This document shows, in pieces, positions 60,246 through 64,000 of a stretch of 64,000 nucleotides of DNA. Location of the stretch: assembly GCF_004664715.2 (NCBI RefSeq), contig NC_051072.1:44065642-44129641 (forward strand). The letters run 5' to 3'. A program made the translations under genes and the position numbers. Below the pieces are notes generated by a model. It was not told the DNA's origin. It did not search any database and saw only the letters and a program-made list of their open reading frames with translations. Every line of letters begins with the position of its first letter. Within the stretch, counting starts at the first letter, position 1. This DNA comes from Peromyscus leucopus (Eukaryota; Chordata; Mammalia; Rodentia; Cricetidae).

Positions 60246-60456
60246 CAATAGAGTGGACTGTTTCCAGGTGTAGAGAAATGGGGATAAGAGGGTATGTGTC
60301 CACAGCTGGTCTTCATGCTTGCTTGCATAGTTTCCAGGTAAACCTCATACTTAGGATTTCCACGAGCTTCCATACTCTTGTCTGGAGCCCTCACAGTGGT
60401 CAAATCAAAGAGCTCAGGTTTGTATCCCAAAGGATCCCACAGTCTGGCTTCCATAC

Positions 60457-60633
60457 CTGACCCCAGTCTCCTGTCACCCAGCGGGGAGGAGGGCAGCGGC
60501 CCAGACTGCAGCGGATGCGAGCAGGAGGCTTGCTCTCCTCCGGACACTGTGCAGCTGGGAATGTTTTAGAAAGGTCACTGCTCTTGCACAGAACAATCCG
60601 ATGCTTGAATCCTGGACCACATTTCGGAGTACA
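60457..60633 (-). CDS. Adamts6: Adamts6 third-from-last coding exon (TSR end and start of last TSR)
   Basis: Internal exon of a secreted ADAMTS zinc metalloprotease of the extracellular matrix. On the minus strand a pyrimidine-rich tract and CAG precede the first codon (TGT, 60633-60631), and a GTATGG donor follows the last base. The exon is 177 nt, 59 codons, phase 0 at both ends, with no stop. It encodes CTPKCGPG at its start and WVTGDWGQ at its end, with six cysteines at exon residues 1, 5, 16, 30, 42 and 47. That is the second half of one thrombospondin type 1 repeat plus the tryptophan-bearing start of the next. Known family facts: ADAMTS6 and ADAMTS10 share this tail; the stretch SKTFPAAQC matches ADAMTS6 as I remember it, while ADAMTS10 differs there. 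C-terminal TSRs bind matrix partners and are often O-fucosylated. Adamts10 is the main alternative; its gene is much more compact. Confidence 0.92.
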
Positions 60634-61381
60634 CTGGAAATAAAAATAAATATTGAATAACAACAGTTTAAATACAGGAAAATGTGAAGAGACTATTGAA
60701 GTAACTGTGCATATGTATACAATACACACTATAAGAAAAAGCTCTCAGTTATGAAGCTCCTTCACCAGTGTAAGGGGAAGTACTTTAATCTTTTCCCTAA
60801 GGTCTTTAAGAGCTAAATTCAATGTTTGCTTTTCTTGGCTAACATTCTCTTCTTTTATTAGGGATAGGCTTATTCCTCCATTCTTCCCCAGCCTTGGCCT
60901 CCTTCAGCTGTGATAAGAGTCTGCTGAGTTTTGGAATGTGGAAGCCTACTTGCTGGGTGTAGTCTTGAAAGGGAACTTTTGTGTTATTAGTAGACCACAA
61001 GAACGTGTCTTTGTGGAGAAAGCGGGTGGTGGAGTAGACCAACTGTTCCACAGTGTGGTAAGCAGTCAAGGAAGGGCACACGGCTGCAGCAAGGCCTGTC
61101 GCACAGATACCTCTGCGCGTCTCCCTGTCCATACAGCACAAACGCTAAGAACTGGGTGTCTCCTCTTCACACTGAGAAAACGATGCTTCTTCTATGTCAC
61201 AAATCCTTTCCTTCCCCTGTCTCTAGATGCTTCTTTAAGTCACCTACTTACTGCAGTGGCTGACTGAAGTTCTACAGTTTTCTGGACCCTTCCTCCAAAT
61301 CCTCTTCAATTGAGGACTTACAAACATGTGTGAGCTGTTACTTGTATCTTTCATCTAAACATACTTCCTGATCTTCAATAG

Positions 61382-61464
61382 CAGTGGTTCTCAACCTGTG
61401 GGTCACAAGCCCTTTGAAAAACCTCTATCTCCAAAAATAGCATTAGGAAGGTTGAGAACCACTG
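61382..61464. mobile_element. Short URR1-like hAT element (83 bp) with intact ends
   Basis: Exact 16-bp inverted ends: CAGTGGTTCTCAACCT at 61382-61397 and its complement at 61449-61464. The interior is heavily shortened compared with the copy at 10611. Flanks TTCAATAG and CTTTATAG agree at five of eight positions, a worn 8-bp duplication. Confidence 0.9.
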
Positions 61465-62217
61465 CTTTATAGCATGGAATTGAAGAGTAGGACATGTAAG
61501 AAAATAGAGTAACCATGTTCAAAAGGCCTGTATTCTTATTTAGGAGACAGGCATGTAAGCACAAGGCTAATGCCACGTATTATGAGAGTGGACATAGGAA
61601 ATAAATTCCTGTGTGCTTTATCATCATTGACTTTTGACTGGGTTTTATTAGGTGTGGTCTTTGAGCCTGGTGTATTGGCATAGAGAAGGAGAAGAATATT
61701 GAAGTTTTTTTTTTTTAGATAAAAAAAAATCAAGGATTCTATATAGTCTCTTTATCACAATGAATCTAGTAGTGGAATGCATTCCCTCCAATTTAGAAAA
61801 GACTCATCAAGATGTATTTTGAAGGACAACATGCAGTTCTTCTAAGATCTCTTCTGAGGAGACATGGGTGGGTTAGGAGTTAAAATCAAGAGACAAAAAA
61901 TCTTGATCTCTTACTCATTTTCATAGTAAAATCAACACCCTTGTATCACTGCTACTGCCTCAGTCTCCCCACATAACCCACCAGGTCTCATTAATTCAGC
62001 TCTTTTTATTTTTGTGACTTGTCTCCATTTCTACCACCATGAATCACATTTCATGCAAATATTATTTCCCACATGAAATTTTATTACTGCTTCCTAATAC
62101 TTCTGCTTCCTGCCTTTACCTCACAACAACACATTTTATGAACTTCAGAGGAAAGGCATCACATGAAGGTCTCTGAGGATAGAGGGAACTACTCTACATT
62201 TCTGCACATTCTTATTC

Positions 62218-62247
62218 CATTTGATCTTAGTCAAAAGCTGAGAAGTG
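62218..62247 (-). pseudogene. U2 snRNA 5' fragment
   Basis: The minus strand reads as a diverged copy of the first ~30 nt of U2 snRNA: CTTCTC, then TTTTGACTAAGATCAA, with about four differences in 29. The branch-point recognition region and everything downstream are missing. This is a truncated retro-copy, not a functional snRNA. Confidence 0.65.
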
Positions 62248-63408
62248 TTCACACATTCTTATTCAATGACTGCACTGGGTCTCAGCCCTACAGACCTAGC
62301 CACAAATACTCCATGTTTATAGCCTGACTGTCAACTCTGGTCTTTAAATATTGTATTACTTAGGCATGATAATAAAATTAAATAAAAAAAATCACTTCTA
62401 AGAAAATACTAAAGGCAGGGGACACCACTCAGAACAGGGTCATTCAGAGTGTAACTGCCCAGCAACTCCTCTGATCATGCAATCAGAGAAGGGAGCAGAA
62501 AGAGCAGGGGAGTTTTCATGGGTGTGTCAAAAGAAAACAGGACACAGTTTTGTAAAGGTTGGCTTAAAAAGAGATCGAATGTTGCCTGCTCTTCTCCAGA
62601 GCTACCTTCTCGCACGTGAGAATTCTGTTCCTCTGAGGCCAGGGCTTATGCTTTACTCTTCAGCTGTTCGCACACTGGCTTTTTGGTGCTATTTATCCTT
62701 CCTTCCATTGACCCAGTTAGGGGAAAGGTAGGCTTCCTGGTAGGTAAGGAAAGTGAAGTCTACCTTTGCTAAATAAACCAGAATGGCACACTACAGCCAT
62801 TTCCTCCCTCTTGACCAAAACATAGTGGCAGTAAAGACGGCGTTCAGTTAGACATCAATGTCCGCACTTCCTAAATGATGCTCTGCCCCGATAGTTTCCT
62901 AGGTCATCTGGGGAGAATCACAGCAGCCACTAATGCTTTCTCTAAAGCGCCAGTCCCAACACGTGCACCCCACTTCCCAGCACTTTTTTCCCCTACGCTT
63001 TTGATTCAGTTATTGTAAACAAGAAATCAGAAATATGACTAACGTGTCCTGAGCATGCATGTCTACAGCAGACAGCCCCCAGGGGTGCCTCTGGGCTTCT
63101 TAAAGCTATCTGAGAATATCACTTGAAAGATCAGCTAGATAGATTCAAAATTCCAAAGAAGTCTCAGTATAATCAGTCTGCAATTAAATGCAGAGGACAC
63201 CGTCTAGTTTACTGATAGGCTTCATTTCAGACATCATTTAAAGGTTTCCTCCTTCAAAGTGATTGCCTTTGGTTATTTCATCTGAAAGCAAAAGGTCGAT
63301 GTGAAATGAACCTACTTTACCTGTTGGCAAAAGTTTCCTCTTGTTTCTCTTTTTAACAATGATTTGCTACAACCTTTGTGTTCTTTTCTCTCTTTTGCTT
63401 TTCTTTCT

Positions 63409-63537
63409 TACTTGAGGAAGAAACTCACTCTGTAATCCAGGCTGATCCGTAACTTACTTAGTATGTTGCTCAGGCTGGCTTCCAACTCACAATAATCCTC
63501 CTGCCTCTAATTGCAGGAATTACTGGCATGCCCATTA
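63409..63537 (-). mobile_element. B1-like SINE (antisense)
   Basis: AACTCACTCTGTAATCCAGG, TGTTGCTCAGGCTGGCTTCC and CCTCCTGCCTCTAATTGC. Diverged. Confidence 0.7.
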
Positions 63538-64000
63538 CAGTATTTTGTGTTTCTGTTCAGATTTTTTAAAGCAGCTTCCCTCTTCTCTTCAAATTCTACT
63601 GTCCTTCAATACTCAATTCCAACAAACTAAAAAGGCTTCTGATCCTATTCAGGTTCCTCTTAGGAAAACAAGGCAGTGAGTGAGTGAGGAAAGCCTTACA
63701 CAAACGCCACAAACTCAGCAAAGAGAGAGATCACTTCCTAAGGGTGGCAAAGAAGACAAGGCCCTCTTGAAGATCTTAAGCCAACTAGAACTGGCCATCA
63801 CAGACATACTCCAGAGTGTCTGAGGCCAAATACATGGTCTTCCTCTCTTAATTTTACGATATCAGATTTGTCATCATTATTGGTCAACATCTATGCATTT
63901 CTCTAAGGATCTTGGGCATGGATATTCACAACCATTGTTATCAATGCACATAAATGTCCTGCTGATTTTAGACATCCACGAACTCCCTGTGGGGAAAAGA

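Larger units (their letters stand above)
57625..60456 (-). other. Adamts6: Adamts6 intron (2.8 kb)
   Basis: Phase 0 intron with a GTATGG donor at 60456 and a TTTAG acceptor at 57625 on the minus strand. It contains a B3 SINE, a composite rodent SINE-like repeat, paired AC and TG tracts, a GGAA tract, a B3 fragment and a B1-like fragment, each listed separately. The rest (57.63-58.08, 58.26-58.74 and 59.71-60.11 kb) is anonymous. Confidence 0.85.
60634..64000 (-). other. Adamts6: Adamts6 intron, partial (runs off right edge)
   Basis: Sequence upstream of the exon at 60457-60633. I looked for another TSR exon (paired cysteines, WxxW, flanking AG/GT) and found none, so the next exon lies beyond the window. 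Contents are a small URR1 hAT element (61.4 kb), a U2 snRNA fragment (62.2 kb) and an antisense B1-like fragment (63.4 kb). The stretches 60.64-61.38, 61.47-62.21, 62.25-63.40 and 63.54-64.00 kb are anonymous. Confidence 0.7.

Noticed and set aside
60050..60547. 165-codon minus-strand frame overlapping the Adamts6 exon
   Set aside because: Alternative frame that runs across exon and intron; the exon frame with TSR cysteines is clear.
60839..61141. 100-codon minus-strand frame considered as the next upstream Adamts6 exon
   Set aside because: Lacks TSR cysteine spacing and tryptophans, and no suitable splice pair brackets it.

Overview
This window is mammalian nuclear DNA from a rodent. It is full of B1, B2/B3, B4 and ID SINEs, L1 3' ends, class II (6-bp duplication) LTRs, rodent-type URR1 hAT elements and long CA/TG tracts. 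The B1 variants and three abundant LTR types look to me like those of Cricetidae (deer mouse, vole or hamster group) rather than Mus; this is recognition from memory, not a search.

Only one protein-coding gene is well supported. Three consecutive coding exons on the minus strand, at 60457-60633, 57468-57624 and 46545-46654, splice in frame. They encode the C-terminal end of an ADAMTS metalloprotease: the second half of one thrombospondin type 1 repeat (TSR), a full last TSR, and a six-cysteine PLAC domain with a stop codon. Residue pattern and large introns fit Adamts6 better than its paralogue Adamts10. The gene enters from the right edge and ends near 46.5 kb; its 3' UTR runs leftwards for an unknown distance.

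Layout. 1-43 kb: intergenic DNA downstream of Adamts6, with layered repeats, an RPL35 processed pseudogene (9.3-9.7 kb), nested L1 and LTR insertions, several satellites, and a 246-bp pure pyrimidine tract (32.0-32.3 kb). 43-46.5 kb: SINE-poor stretch that probably includes the Adamts6 3' UTR; a CpG-rich patch near 44 kb carries a 39-codon ORF with a strong start context on the opposite strand. 46.5-64 kb: Adamts6 terminal exons and introns, with a 40-bp minisatellite, an inverted L1 piece, a young B1, an ID element, an inverted AC/TG pair and a U2 snRNA fragment.

I found no previously undescribed gene system. The most useful leads are the CpG patch with the small ORF, an LTR family that carries B1-derived segments and has a perfect 6-bp target duplication, an ERV end that sits exactly inside a 31-bp tandem array, and the homogeneous intronic minisatellite.
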